DNA of 64,000 bases from Haladaptatus salinisoli. Its GTDB lineage: Archaea > Halobacteriota > Halobacteria > Halobacteriales > Haladaptataceae. Positions 17,512 through 25,853 of this stretch are shown here, one piece after another. The stretch spans positions 372,001 through 436,000 of the forward strand of contig NZ_CP085328.1 of NCBI RefSeq assembly GCF_020614375.1. Direction: 5' to 3'. Each line of letters begins with the position of its first letter. The first letter of the stretch is position 1. A model generated the notes under the pieces. The model was not told the DNA's origin and ran no database searches. It worked only from the letters and a program-made list of their open reading frames with translations. Position numbers and translations under genes: made by a program.

Positions 17512-19650
17512 ATGGTATCGTACGACGTTGCTGTCATCGGTGCGACGCCTGGTGGCGTAATGGCGGCCGTTCACGCCGCCCGCGCCGGTCGGGAGACGTG
17601 TCTCGTGGCGCTTAACGACCACCTCGGCGGTATGATGGCCAGCGGGCTAGGCGTAACCGACACGCTGCTCAGTCCGCGGAAAGCGCGGGCTCCGCTATTG
17701 GACGAGTTCTTCGAGTGGGTTCGAACGCATTACCGGGAAACCTATGGTGACACGTCGGAGCAGTACCGAAACTGCAATGCGGGACTGTTCTTCGAACCCC
17801 ACGTCGCCGAAGGGATCTTCGAGGAGATGGTCGACGTGCCGGCACTCACGGTTCGGCGACGACGGTATCCGGTGAGCGCCGAACGAGAGGGCTCGCGCGT
17901 CCGGTGTGTCACCCTCGAATCATTCGCCGACGAGCCGTCCGTGCTGGTCGATGCGTCGGTGTTCATCGATGCGACCTACGAGGGAGACCTCGCCGCCATC
18001 GCTGGCATCCCCTACCGGGTGGGTCGGGAGTCCCGCGAGGAGTACGGTGAACGCTTCGCTGGACGGGTCTTCGTCGACACCGAAAACGACGCCTCGCTGC
18101 GACCGGGAACCACCGGCGAGGGCGACGACGCGGTTCAATCGTACAACTACCGATTGTGCCTGTGTAGCGACCCGGACAACCGGCGCAATCCCGAGAAGCC
18201 GGACGGCTACGACCGACGGGAGTACCTCTGGATCGTAAAATCGTGGGAGGAGATGGTGGCGTACCTCGACGAACGAGGTATCGAAGACGGAATGGCGGCG
18301 GGCCTCCGCTCTCGGACGTCGGACGCCCTAGCAGACGCCATGACACGGTGGATGGAAGGCGATGGGCCGCCGGATGTCGGCGACGAGAACCGGTGGACGC
18401 GGCTGGAAGACGATCCCTATCGTCCCGTCGACCCAATCGAGACCGAATCGCTCCCCTGCCCGGCCCAGACGTCGCTACTCGAGCGTTCTGGAACAGAACT
18501 GCTGGGGCTGTTTCAGGGCGGCGACTTCGAATGGGGGAAGCTTCCGAACGACAAACACGATCTGAACACCTGCGACCTCGTGGGAGAATCCGACGCTTAC
18601 CCCGAGGCCGATTGGGACGAGCGCGAAGAGATTGCAAAGCGCCACCGCGACTACGTCATCGGGTTCCTCTACTTCCTCCAGAACGACGACGCGGTTCCCT
18701 CGCGATTGCAGGAACGAGCTCGCAAGTGGGGGCTGGCGGCAGACGAGTTTGAGGACAACGATAACGTTCCGTTCCAGCTCTACGTCCGCGAAGCGCGCCG
18801 GATCAAAGGGCGGGAAACCTTCACAGAGCATGACGCCCTCCTGGCGGAGGGGCTTGACCGCGCGCCGATCAACGAGACCGCGGTCGCCATCGCCGAGTAT
18901 CCGCTTGACGCTCACGACGTTCGACCGGTTCGTCGAACCGGTACGACCGCAGACGGTCGATTCTTCCTGACCGAGCTGACGGTTCCTTCCCAGATTCCCT
19001 ACGGATGCATTGTCCCCGAAGACGCCGACAACCTCCTCGTCCCTATGGCGATATCCGCGAGTCACGTCGGCTTTCAGACAATTCGGCTGGAGCCGACGTG
19101 GATCCAACTCGGAGAGGTGGCAGGCATCGCCGCGGCCGAGTCGCTCGAACGCGGTACCGTCCCAGGCACGCTCGATCCGACCGACTTACAGCGTCGGCTC
19201 GTGGAGGTCGGGAACACGCTCGCGTTCTTCGCCGACTTCGACGCGAAAACCGATGAAGCGTGGGTGCCGGCCGTCCAGTTCCTCGCCACGAAAGGGTTCT
19301 TCCGTGGATACGAAGCCCGACCGGAGGCCCCACTGGACGAGAACACGGCCGAAGTATGGGCACGTTCGACCGCTACGCTTCTCGCGAACGCCCCGGACGA
19401 CTCCACTCGAGATGCGACCGAACGTGCACGCGTTCTCCCTTCGACGCCCGGTAATAACGTCGAGAGCGCCCGAGAATTCATCGACGACGTTCGACAAGCG
19501 TGTAAGGGAAGAGGAATGCGGATTATTTCCGATGACTGCTCGCCTCGCACCGCGGCGGACGATTGTGGTCTGAGTGGTGCGGACGAGCTCTCACGGGGTG
19601 ACGCCTGCCGAATCGTCTACCGCCTTCTAACTAGTACGGACTCCGCGTGA
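17512..19650 (+). CDS. FAD-dependent oxidoreductase (FAD_oxidored family)
   Basis: The 712-residue protein starts with a dinucleotide-binding fold in the variant form typical of this family, VAVIGATPGGVMAAVHAARAG, followed by HLGGMMASGLGVTD, and later VFIDATYEGDLAAIAGI and PYGCIVPEDADNLLVPMAIS, another FAD contact. Such proteins are common in polysaccharide loci, with a substrate not generally established; oxidation of a sugar or sugar-derived acid is a fair guess. No signal peptide is visible. The last ~120 residues form an extra helical domain. It stands alone behind its own TATA box. Confidence 0.8.
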   Translation: MVSYDVAVIGATPGGVMAAVHAARAGRETCLVALNDHLGGMMASGLGVTDTLLSPRKARAPLLDEFFEWVRTHYRETYGDTSEQYRNCNAGLFFEPHVAEGIFEEMVDVPALTVRRRRYPVSAEREGSRVRCVTLESFADEPSVLVDASVFIDATYEGDLAAIAGIPYRVGRESREEYGERFAGRVFVDTENDASLRPGTTGEGDDAVQSYNYRLCLCSDPDNRRNPEKPDGYDRREYLWIVKSWEEMVAYLDERGIEDGMAAGLRSRTSDALADAMTRWMEGDGPPDVGDENRWTRLEDDPYRPVDPIETESLPCPAQTSLLERSGTELLGLFQGGDFEWGKLPNDKHDLNTCDLVGESDAYPEADWDEREEIAKRHRDYVIGFLYFLQNDDAVPSRLQERARKWGLAADEFEDNDNVPFQLYVREARRIKGRETFTEHDALLAEGLDRAPINETAVAIAEYPLDAHDVRPVRRTGTTADGRFFLTELTVPSQIPYGCIVPEDADNLLVPMAISASHVGFQTIRLEPTWIQLGEVAGIAAAESLERGTVPGTLDPTDLQRRLVEVGNTLAFFADFDAKTDEAWVPAVQFLATKGFFRGYEARPEAPLDENTAEVWARSTATLLANAPDDSTRDATERARVLPSTPGNNVESAREFIDDVRQACKGRGMRIISDDCSPRTAADDCGLSGADELSRGDACRIVYRLLTSTDSA

Positions 19651-19698
19651 CCCTGTGGATACGCCCGTTTCTGCAAAGCACGTTGTTGTAGCAGGAAG

Positions 19699-19750
19699 CC
19701 CACCCTCAAACGCGAGGGCGTCAGCCCGAGCGGTAGGGTGGGGTAGTTCA
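19699..19750. repeat. IS200/IS605 (TnpB-type) right-end hairpin scar
   Basis: CCCACCCT at 19699-19706 pairs perfectly with AGGGTGGG at 19735-19742, with GC-rich inner hairpins between (GGGCGTCAGCCC). The block ends GTAGTTCAC. This layout matches the structured right end or omega-RNA region of haloarchaeal TnpB elements, but no tnpB or tnpA frame remains. Its final TCA is also the stop codon (TGA on the minus strand) of the amidase gene. Confidence 0.55.
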
Positions 19751-21238
19751 CGCGTTCCGCTTGTACTCGTACGCCACATCGAGGAGTGTCCCGTCGTCGT
19801 GCCAGGCGCCCACGAGTTGCATCCCGACGGGGAGGTTTTCCACTTCCCCACAAGGAACGCTCAGTGCCGGATGACCGGTTACGTTCGCGGGCGTGAGCGA
19901 GCCGTTCGGCGAGGGCATATCCTCGTTACCGAACGCTCCGAGTTCGAGCGCCGTTGTCGGCGTCGAGGGCGCGACCAGCACGTCCACCTCAGTAAACACC
20001 TCGTCGACGACCTCGGTGAGAGCGGTTCGAAGGTTCTGTGCTCGGGCGTAGTGGCGCGCGCCATGGTTGTACAGCAGGTGCGCACCGAGGAGGATGACCT
20101 CCTTCGGAACCGTCCCGATGTCGGCGCTCGACCCGCGACGAACCCGCTCGAACCCGGCGGTCAGGCTCTCGATGCTGGCGCGGCGTCGCCAGAGTCCGAC
20201 GTCGTTGGTCAGGTACGCGGCGGCAAACTCCACGGGCCCGATACCCCACCACGCTGCCCCGACGTGTTCGAGTTCAGGAATCTCGACCGACGTCACGCTA
20301 GCGCCGAGCGATTCAAGGTCGGCGACCGCATCGCGCACCGTCGCGGCGACCGCGTCGGTCGCAAACCCTTCGAAATAGTTCTCGAGGACGCCCACGGTCA
20401 CGTCGCCGAGGTCGGTTCCGATATCGGTCGCAAACGACCGATTCCCCTCGTTCGTTATCCGTTTACCGCCTGGAGCATCAGCGATGACGTCCATCGCCTT
20501 CGCCGCCGTCTCGACGTCCACGGCCATCGGGCCGATGTCTTCGAGCGAGTCGCCCTGCGTAAAGAATCCGCGCTTCGGGACGCGTCCGTGCGTGGGTTTC
20601 AAGCCAACGACGCCGCAGTAACTCGCCGGGATACGGATACTGCCGCCCGTGTCGGAGCCGAGGGCGAAGTCCACATCGCCCGCAGCGACGGCGGCTCCGC
20701 TTCCGCCCGACGAGCCGCCTGCCACGTGATTCGGATCGACGGGATTGGTCGACGGACCGTACGCGCTGCTCTCCGAGGTCGGTCCCATCGCCATCTCGTC
20801 GAGGTTCGTCTTTCCCCGCAGACGCGCCCCCGCCTCGAGGAGTCGGTCGACGACCGTCGCGTGTTCGCCGGGGACGATTCCTTCGAACCCGTGCGAGGCG
20901 TTCGTCGTCTCGACGCCGTGGACGGCGATGTTATCTTTCACTCCGACGCGAACGCCGGCGAGGACTCCGCTCGCATCGTCGCGCTCCAGTTCGAACCTCG
21001 TTATCCAAGCATTGTACGGGTTATCGTCGGTCGGCGGGCGGTACGGTGATGTGATGAACGTGTCACCGTCTCCACCCCGGTCTCTGAGCGAATCTATCGG
21101 GGTCGTTTCCAGCGTCTCGTAGATGTCCACGTCTGAGTATCCGGCGGCGGACTTCGCCTCGCCCTCGGTGAGTTCCATCCCGATACGCTCGGCGAGCACC
21201 TCCGCCTCCGCTTCGGAGAAGTGTCTGTACTTGCTCAT
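19748..21238 (-). CDS. amidase (amidase signature family)
   Basis: The 496-residue protein has all parts of the amidase signature triad: the base lysine in RVGVKDNIAVHG, the Ser-rich loop GGSSGGSGAAVAAG, and the nucleophile region GSDTGGSIRIPASYCG. It is not a GatA in context, since no GatB or GatC is near. It lies 12 bases after a Gfo/Idh gene on the same strand, so it is probably in one operon; an amide or N-acyl group on a sugar-derived substrate is possible. Its stop codon lies in the IS605-like scar. Confidence 0.88.
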   Translation of the reverse strand: MSKYRHFSEAEAEVLAERIGMELTEGEAKSAAGYSDVDIYETLETTPIDSLRDRGGDGDTFITSPYRPPTDDNPYNAWITRFELERDDASGVLAGVRVGVKDNIAVHGVETTNASHGFEGIVPGEHATVVDRLLEAGARLRGKTNLDEMAMGPTSESSAYGPSTNPVDPNHVAGGSSGGSGAAVAAGDVDFALGSDTGGSIRIPASYCGVVGLKPTHGRVPKRGFFTQGDSLEDIGPMAVDVETAAKAMDVIADAPGGKRITNEGNRSFATDIGTDLGDVTVGVLENYFEGFATDAVAATVRDAVADLESLGASVTSVEIPELEHVGAAWWGIGPVEFAAAYLTNDVGLWRRRASIESLTAGFERVRRGSSADIGTVPKEVILLGAHLLYNHGARHYARAQNLRTALTEVVDEVFTEVDVLVAPSTPTTALELGAFGNEDMPSPNGSLTPANVTGHPALSVPCGEVENLPVGMQLVGAWHDDGTLLDVAYEYKRNA

Positions 21239-21250
21239 CGTCTTCCAGTG

Positions 21251-22276
21251 TCAGTAGTCAAGGTCGACATCAACCAGTTCTCCGGACCAGGCGGACTCGT
21301 AGGCCGCTTCGGTCACCGCCGTCGACAGCAGGCCATCGTGAACGGTGGCCGGCGGTTCGCTGTCGGTTTCGATAGCTTCGATGAAGGCATCAGCTTTCGG
21401 GAGTTCCGAACCGAGATTGATGTTCGGCGTGTGGATGTCGCCATCGGTATCGACCGTGCGGAACCTCCGCGGGTTCCACTCGTGACCATCGATGAGCGTC
21501 GCGCCGTCATCGCCCCAGAACCGGTACGTCTCGCTCACGCGCGGCGCGTCCCCCGAGACGGCGATGGACGCGACGCTATCGTTCTCGAACTGGACGGTAA
21601 GCCCCGCTTGGATATCGACCCGTTCCTCGTCGTCGTGGAACGTCATCTGTGCGGTTACCGAAGACGGCGTCTCGTCCATCACCCACAGCACCGCGTCGAC
21701 GACGTGACTCCCCGAATCGTACAACTGCCCGCCGCCGCTCAATTCCGGGTTGGCCTTCCAGGACCCGCCGACGGCGTTGATCCAGTCTTGGGTGATTTCG
21801 GCGGTGACGAACTCAGGACTCGTATCGCGCTCATTCCAGTATTCGCGGGCTGTCCGGAAGGAAGTGTCGAGGTGTCGTTGATAACCGAGCATCACGGTTC
21901 GATCCGACTGTTCGACCCGATGGGCGAGATCCTTCGCGTCGTCGAGCGACGTACACAGCGGCTTCTCACAGAGGACGTGGAGGTCGTATTCCAATCCGGC
22001 GACGATCTGTTCGTGGTGGAGGCCGTGTGGCGTCGTTATCACCAACCCGTCGAGATCCTCGTCCTCTAACATTAGCTCGTAGTCCTCGTACTGCGATCCT
22101 TCGGAAACATCAAGTTCGTCCCCCGCCTCGGCAAGGATATCCGGATTTAGCTCGGCGATTGCGCTAACCGTCGCCCGGTCGTGGCGGAGGAACTCTCGTC
22201 CCATCGCCTTTCCGAGAAAGCCAGTTCCGATAATTCCCGCACGAAACGGTACGTCGGCTGAGTACGTGCTCTCCAT
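21251..22276 (-). CDS. Gfo/Idh/MocA family oxidoreductase (1)
   Basis: I prefer the ATG at 22276 (MESTYSADVPFRAGIIG); another in-frame ATG lies 15 bases upstream. The 341-residue protein has the Rossmann start AGIIGTGFLGKAMG, the hallmark EKP motif in LHVLCEKPLCTS, and the downstream active-site GSHVVDAVLW, with conserved His. These enzymes oxidise or reduce sugars or inositols with NAD(P), often at C1 or C3. It sits just ahead of the amidase gene in the same direction. Confidence 0.88.
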   Translation of the reverse strand: MESTYSADVPFRAGIIGTGFLGKAMGREFLRHDRATVSAIAELNPDILAEAGDELDVSEGSQYEDYELMLEDEDLDGLVITTPHGLHHEQIVAGLEYDLHVLCEKPLCTSLDDAKDLAHRVEQSDRTVMLGYQRHLDTSFRTAREYWNERDTSPEFVTAEITQDWINAVGGSWKANPELSGGGQLYDSGSHVVDAVLWVMDETPSSVTAQMTFHDDEERVDIQAGLTVQFENDSVASIAVSGDAPRVSETYRFWGDDGATLIDGHEWNPRRFRTVDTDGDIHTPNINLGSELPKADAFIEAIETDSEPPATVHDGLLSTAVTEAAYESAWSGELVDVDLDY

Positions 22277-22347
22277 GCTACAGTTCACCAATATCGTACG
22301 GTGTGTTAAACGTTTTTACTCTGCAGCAAACGGTCGACTAACTCACC

Positions 22348-22791
22348 TCATCCAGTTCGAACGACGACGGAACCGTCGAAATTGAGAATGATCGACTGCG
22401 TGTCGTCGCCGAAAAGCGCCTTCCCCGTTGGTGACCGCTCCCGACCGGTGACGAACACGTAGTCGCAGTCGTGCTTGCGCGCCGTCGACAGTATCTCGTC
22501 GCGCTTCTCTCCGAGAGCACCGACTGACGTGACAGACACGTCCAGATCGCTCAGCAGTTCCTGAGCGAGATTGGCCGCGTACTGCCGCGCACCCTCGAGG
22601 GCCGTCTCGACGCCGTACACCGATGTTTCAGTCACTTCAGCGAGCTGGTCTTGATTGTCGTTGAATTCCTCTTCAGTCGTTACGTGCAGGATTACAACTT
22701 CGGCGTCGACGCCAGCCGCGAGTTCGCCCGCTTCTCGAACCATCTCCTTCGAGCGCTCGTCCAGATCGACGACCGCTAGTGCTCGTTCCAT
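22348..22791 (-). CDS. universal stress protein UspA family
   Basis: The 147-residue protein shows the ATP-binding type UspA pattern: AVVDLDERSKEMVREAGELA at the start and the nucleotide loop VTGRERSPTGKALFGDDTQSI near the end. UspA proteins respond to stress through unknown effectors. The length is normal. It lies between two sugar genes with a 71-base gap to the Gfo/Idh gene. It resembles the broken UspA at 116-425. Confidence 0.88.
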   Translation of the reverse strand: MERALAVVDLDERSKEMVREAGELAAGVDAEVVILHVTTEEEFNDNQDQLAEVTETSVYGVETALEGARQYAANLAQELLSDLDVSVTSVGALGEKRDEILSTARKHDCDYVFVTGRERSPTGKALFGDDTQSIILNFDGSVVVRTG

Positions 22792-22919
22792 ATCTCCGCT
22801 CTAGCGTGTCCGCACTTATTTCTTGCCGAATGAGCGATTACGCAATGAGGTGGATCGCGTATACACATCACTCGGTGATAGATATCTTTTTGCATGCCGA
22901 CGAACCCTGTTGGGGTACG

Positions 22920-23678
22920 ATGGTTCAGGTTACCGTATGGAACGAACATCGTAGCGAGACGAAACATGAACGCGGACGCGAACTCTACCCGGACGGGATT
23001 CACGCCGAACTCGCCGCGATCCTCGAAGACGAAGGTCACGACGTGCGCACGGCAACGCTCGACGAACCCGAACACGGATTGACGGACGAGGTTCTCGAAA
23101 CGACAGACGTCATGCTTTGGTGGGGCCACGAGGCTCACAACGAGGTCGACGACGCCATCGTCGAGAAAGTGAAGGAACGAGTACTTGACGGGATGGGTCT
23201 CTTGGTGCTGCATTCTGGCCATTACGCGAAAATATTCAGGGAACTCATGGGAACGACCGGTTCGCTGAAGTGGCGCGACACGAGCCTAACGGACGGCGAG
23301 CGCGAACGTGTCTGGTTCGTCGAGCCGGGGCATCCCATCGCCGACGGGCTCGACGATGAGTATATCGAGATTCCGCAAGCGGAGATGTACGGGGAGCGCT
23401 TCGACATCCCGGCGCCAGACACACTCGTCACCATCAGTTGGTTTGAAGGCGGCGAGGTATTCCGCTCTGGTTGTTGCTACCAACGCGGCGAAGGCCGCGT
23501 GTTCTACTTCCGGCCGGGCCACGAGACGTATCCGGTATACAAACAAGATGACGTCCGCACGGTCATCGCTAACGCGGTCAATTGGGCAGCTCCCGACGAC
23601 GGTCCAAATCCGGAGTTCGCCGATCAGCGCGATCCGCTCGAGGATATCGAGGACGGACTTCCGCCCGAACACCGGTAG
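22920..23678 (+). CDS. ThuA domain protein (1)
   Basis: The ATG at 22920 is preferred because ThuA similarity starts at MVQVTVWNEHRSE; the frame stays open upstream. The 252 residues match the ThuA/trehalose-utilisation fold, glutamine-amidotransferase-like: LWWGHEAHNEVDD, LLVLHSGHYAKIF, VFYFRPGHETYPVY. In rhizobia ThuA works with the Gfo/Idh enzyme ThuB in forming or using 3-keto-trehalose. Here it is flanked by Gfo/Idh genes on both sides. A hairpin follows its stop. Confidence 0.85.
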   Translation: MVQVTVWNEHRSETKHERGRELYPDGIHAELAAILEDEGHDVRTATLDEPEHGLTDEVLETTDVMLWWGHEAHNEVDDAIVEKVKERVLDGMGLLVLHSGHYAKIFRELMGTTGSLKWRDTSLTDGERERVWFVEPGHPIADGLDDEYIEIPQAEMYGERFDIPAPDTLVTISWFEGGEVFRSGCCYQRGEGRVFYFRPGHETYPVYKQDDVRTVIANAVNWAAPDDGPNPEFADQRDPLEDIEDGLPPEHR

Positions 23679-23682
23679 GAAG

Positions 23683-23703
23683 GGCACAGCGCAGCGCTGT
23701 GCC
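23683..23703 (+). terminator. hairpin after ThuA gene
   Basis: GGCACAGCG (23683-23691) and CGCTGTGCC (23695-23703) form a perfect 9-bp stem with a CAG loop, five bases past the stop of the ThuA gene. No T-run follows directly, so it may act as a transcript-end or stability element rather than a classical terminator. It lies between convergent genes. Confidence 0.5.
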
Positions 23704-23770
23704 AGATCTATCCTTGTGAATAGTCGGTTTCGCTTCGAGAAGCCGAGTTATCAGATGAGGGAAGGCTGTT

Positions 23771-24505
23771 TCACCGGCTCAGGAAGTTGTCCAACTGCTC
23801 AGCACCGGTGCGAAGTGAGTCGAATGGGTCGTCGGGCTCGTCGTGCTCGTAAATGAACCACTCCGTCCCTGCCTCGACGGCGGCGTCGATGCACGCGGCG
23901 AGATCTACGTCGCCCTCGCCAATCTCCGCGGGACACCCGTCGTTGAGGTGGACGTCCTTGATGTGGACGAGCGGACATTGACCCTCGAGCGTCGATAGGA
24001 GGTCGACGGGGTCCCGTCCACCCTCACGAGCCCAGCCAACATCGAGCTCGTAATTAACGGACAAGGGCGTGAGATCGATCAGACGGTCGAATGCGGTTCG
24101 GCTGTCGACATCGACGAATTCGTGAGCGTGATTGTGATAGAACAATCGGCAGTCGTCGGCCCTAAGTCGGGCGGCGATCTCCGCGAGATACAACGCCGTC
24201 GACTCGACCGTGTCGACGGACTCGAAGTGGGCGTCGTCGAGATACGGAATGATGACCGATTCACAGCCGAGGCTCTCGACCGCGTCGGTCACCGCGTTAA
24301 CGTCCTCATCGAGGCGCTCGTGACTGACGTGGACACCGGCACAAGCAATCCCATAGTCGTCGAGTACGTCCGCAAATGCGGCAGGGTCGTCGGGAAGCCC
24401 CGCGAGTTCGACACCGTCGTAACCCGCGTCGGCGACGCGTTCTGCGAGTTCAGGGAACGGTTCGTCGACGTTTCGTACGGTGAACAACTGGATAGCAGTG
24501 TGCAT
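23771..24505 (-). CDS. sugar phosphate isomerase/epimerase family TIM barrel
   Basis: The start at 24505 (MHTAIQLFTVRNVDEP) lies one base after the Gfo/Idh stop, so the pair is translationally linked. The 244-residue protein has the metal-site segments FYHNHAHEFVDVD, NYELDVGWA, VHIKDVHLND and FIYEHDEPDD. It is a close paralog of the gene at 8009-8752, while the intervening isomerase at 12196 is of another type. With its Gfo/Idh partner it would suit a two-step oxidation then isomerisation, hydration or elimination of a keto-sugar. Confidence 0.87.
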   Translation of the reverse strand: MHTAIQLFTVRNVDEPFPELAERVADAGYDGVELAGLPDDPAAFADVLDDYGIACAGVHVSHERLDEDVNAVTDAVESLGCESVIIPYLDDAHFESVDTVESTALYLAEIAARLRADDCRLFYHNHAHEFVDVDSRTAFDRLIDLTPLSVNYELDVGWAREGGRDPVDLLSTLEGQCPLVHIKDVHLNDGCPAEIGEGDVDLAACIDAAVEAGTEWFIYEHDEPDDPFDSLRTGAEQLDNFLSR

Positions 24506-24506
24506 C

Positions 24507-25625
24507 TCAGTCCTGTGAGAGCGGTTCTTCGACCGCGATATCGTTCGAATCGAACCGGACAGGCCGACCACCGTGTTCGCTCGACCGGTAGATACCCTCG
24601 ATGACGCGTTGGACCGTGAGCGCCTCTTCGATGGTGCTGATGCTCGGCGGAGTGCCTGACGTCACGGCACCGAGGAAGCACTCGGTCTGTGCTTCCTTGC
24701 GATTTTGGTCGGGGACGGTCACCGTCGAGTCGACGTGCTGTTCGACGCCGACGTTCCGCGTCTCGTGAAGCGTCAGCGCGTTCTCCGGCTTGTCGAGTTC
24801 GGCACCAGCGTCGGTGCCGCGTAATGCGATGGTCTCCTCTTCGTTACCGTTCGTCGCCCACGCGATGTCGAAGGTGATCGTTTGACCCTCAGCCGTTTGA
24901 ATCATCGCCGTTGCTGAGTCCTCGACGTCGAAACTCGGAGTATCATCGGAATCTTCGCCCCACATCTCGAGGTACTTGTAGTCATCGCGATGGCCGAACT
25001 CCCGTCGCGTGACGCCGGAGACTTGTGTCACCTCCGGGTCGCCGAGGACGTAGAGCGTCAGGTCGATGATGTGGACACCGATGTCGATGAGCGCTCCCCC
25101 GCCCGCGACGTTCTTCGACGTGAACCACGACCCGCGACCCGGAACGCCGCGTCGGCGGATATAGTTCGTTTCGACGCTAGTCACGTCGCCCAAATCGCCG
25201 CGTTCGACGTACGCCCGGAGCGCGGTGGCAGCGTTCATGAACCGGTTATGGAATCCGACCATCCCGAAGGCGTTGGACGATTCGGCCGCCTCTGCGATGC
25301 GCTCTGCGCTCTCCAACGAATGCGCGAGCGGTTTCTCCAGTAATAAGTCGATGTCTGCCTCGAACGCGGCCACGGCGGCCGACTCGTGGAACTTGTTCGG
25401 AGTCGATACGATAACGGCATCGAGATCTTCGGTCTCGAACAGTGCCTCGTGCGAACCGTGAGTGTCGATACCCCACTTCTCCTCGTAGTGCTCCCGTGCG
25501 TCCTGTGACACGTCGGCACCCGCGACGACTTCGCAACCGGCGTTCTGGACGAGTTCCGTGTGCCAGTGGCCCATCGAACCGAGTCCGACGATACCGACAT
25601 CAACTAGCTTGGTACTGTCTCCCAT
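24507..25625 (-). CDS. Gfo/Idh/MocA family oxidoreductase (2)
   Basis: I start at 25625 (MGDSTKLVDVGIVGLGSMG), where family similarity begins; the frame is open a further 38 codons upstream but that stretch is unlike the family. The 372-residue protein has the dinucleotide fold, the EKP motif in LLLEKPLAHSLE, and GVHIIDLTLYVLG. It is directly coupled to the isomerase gene downstream on the minus strand. It probably oxidises a sugar unit with NAD(P); which carbon is unknown. Confidence 0.88.
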   Translation of the reverse strand: MGDSTKLVDVGIVGLGSMGHWHTELVQNAGCEVVAGADVSQDAREHYEEKWGIDTHGSHEALFETEDLDAVIVSTPNKFHESAAVAAFEADIDLLLEKPLAHSLESAERIAEAAESSNAFGMVGFHNRFMNAATALRAYVERGDLGDVTSVETNYIRRRGVPGRGSWFTSKNVAGGGALIDIGVHIIDLTLYVLGDPEVTQVSGVTRREFGHRDDYKYLEMWGEDSDDTPSFDVEDSATAMIQTAEGQTITFDIAWATNGNEEETIALRGTDAGAELDKPENALTLHETRNVGVEQHVDSTVTVPDQNRKEAQTECFLGAVTSGTPPSISTIEEALTVQRVIEGIYRSSEHGGRPVRFDSNDIAVEEPLSQD

Positions 25626-25853
25626 TTCAACATCTGACGTATTTGGACACACACACGTATATGTTGTGATATCGCTGATAGAGGGTACGACCGCCGCCGC
25701 TGCTTCCGTATCGTATGATTTTTGACCGTCCTTTGCCAACCTGCGGTACGACTCAAGTAAACATGCCCCACAGCACGCCCAACAGTCGTAATCGCGGAGC
25801 GAGAACTGTACGGACGCGACTCCGCCGAGAACGCGGCGGAGGACACTGATTCA

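Noticed and set aside
19655-21049. Plus-strand frame of 464 codons opposite the amidase gene
   Set aside because: Shadow of the amidase; the sense strand carries the full amidase signature.
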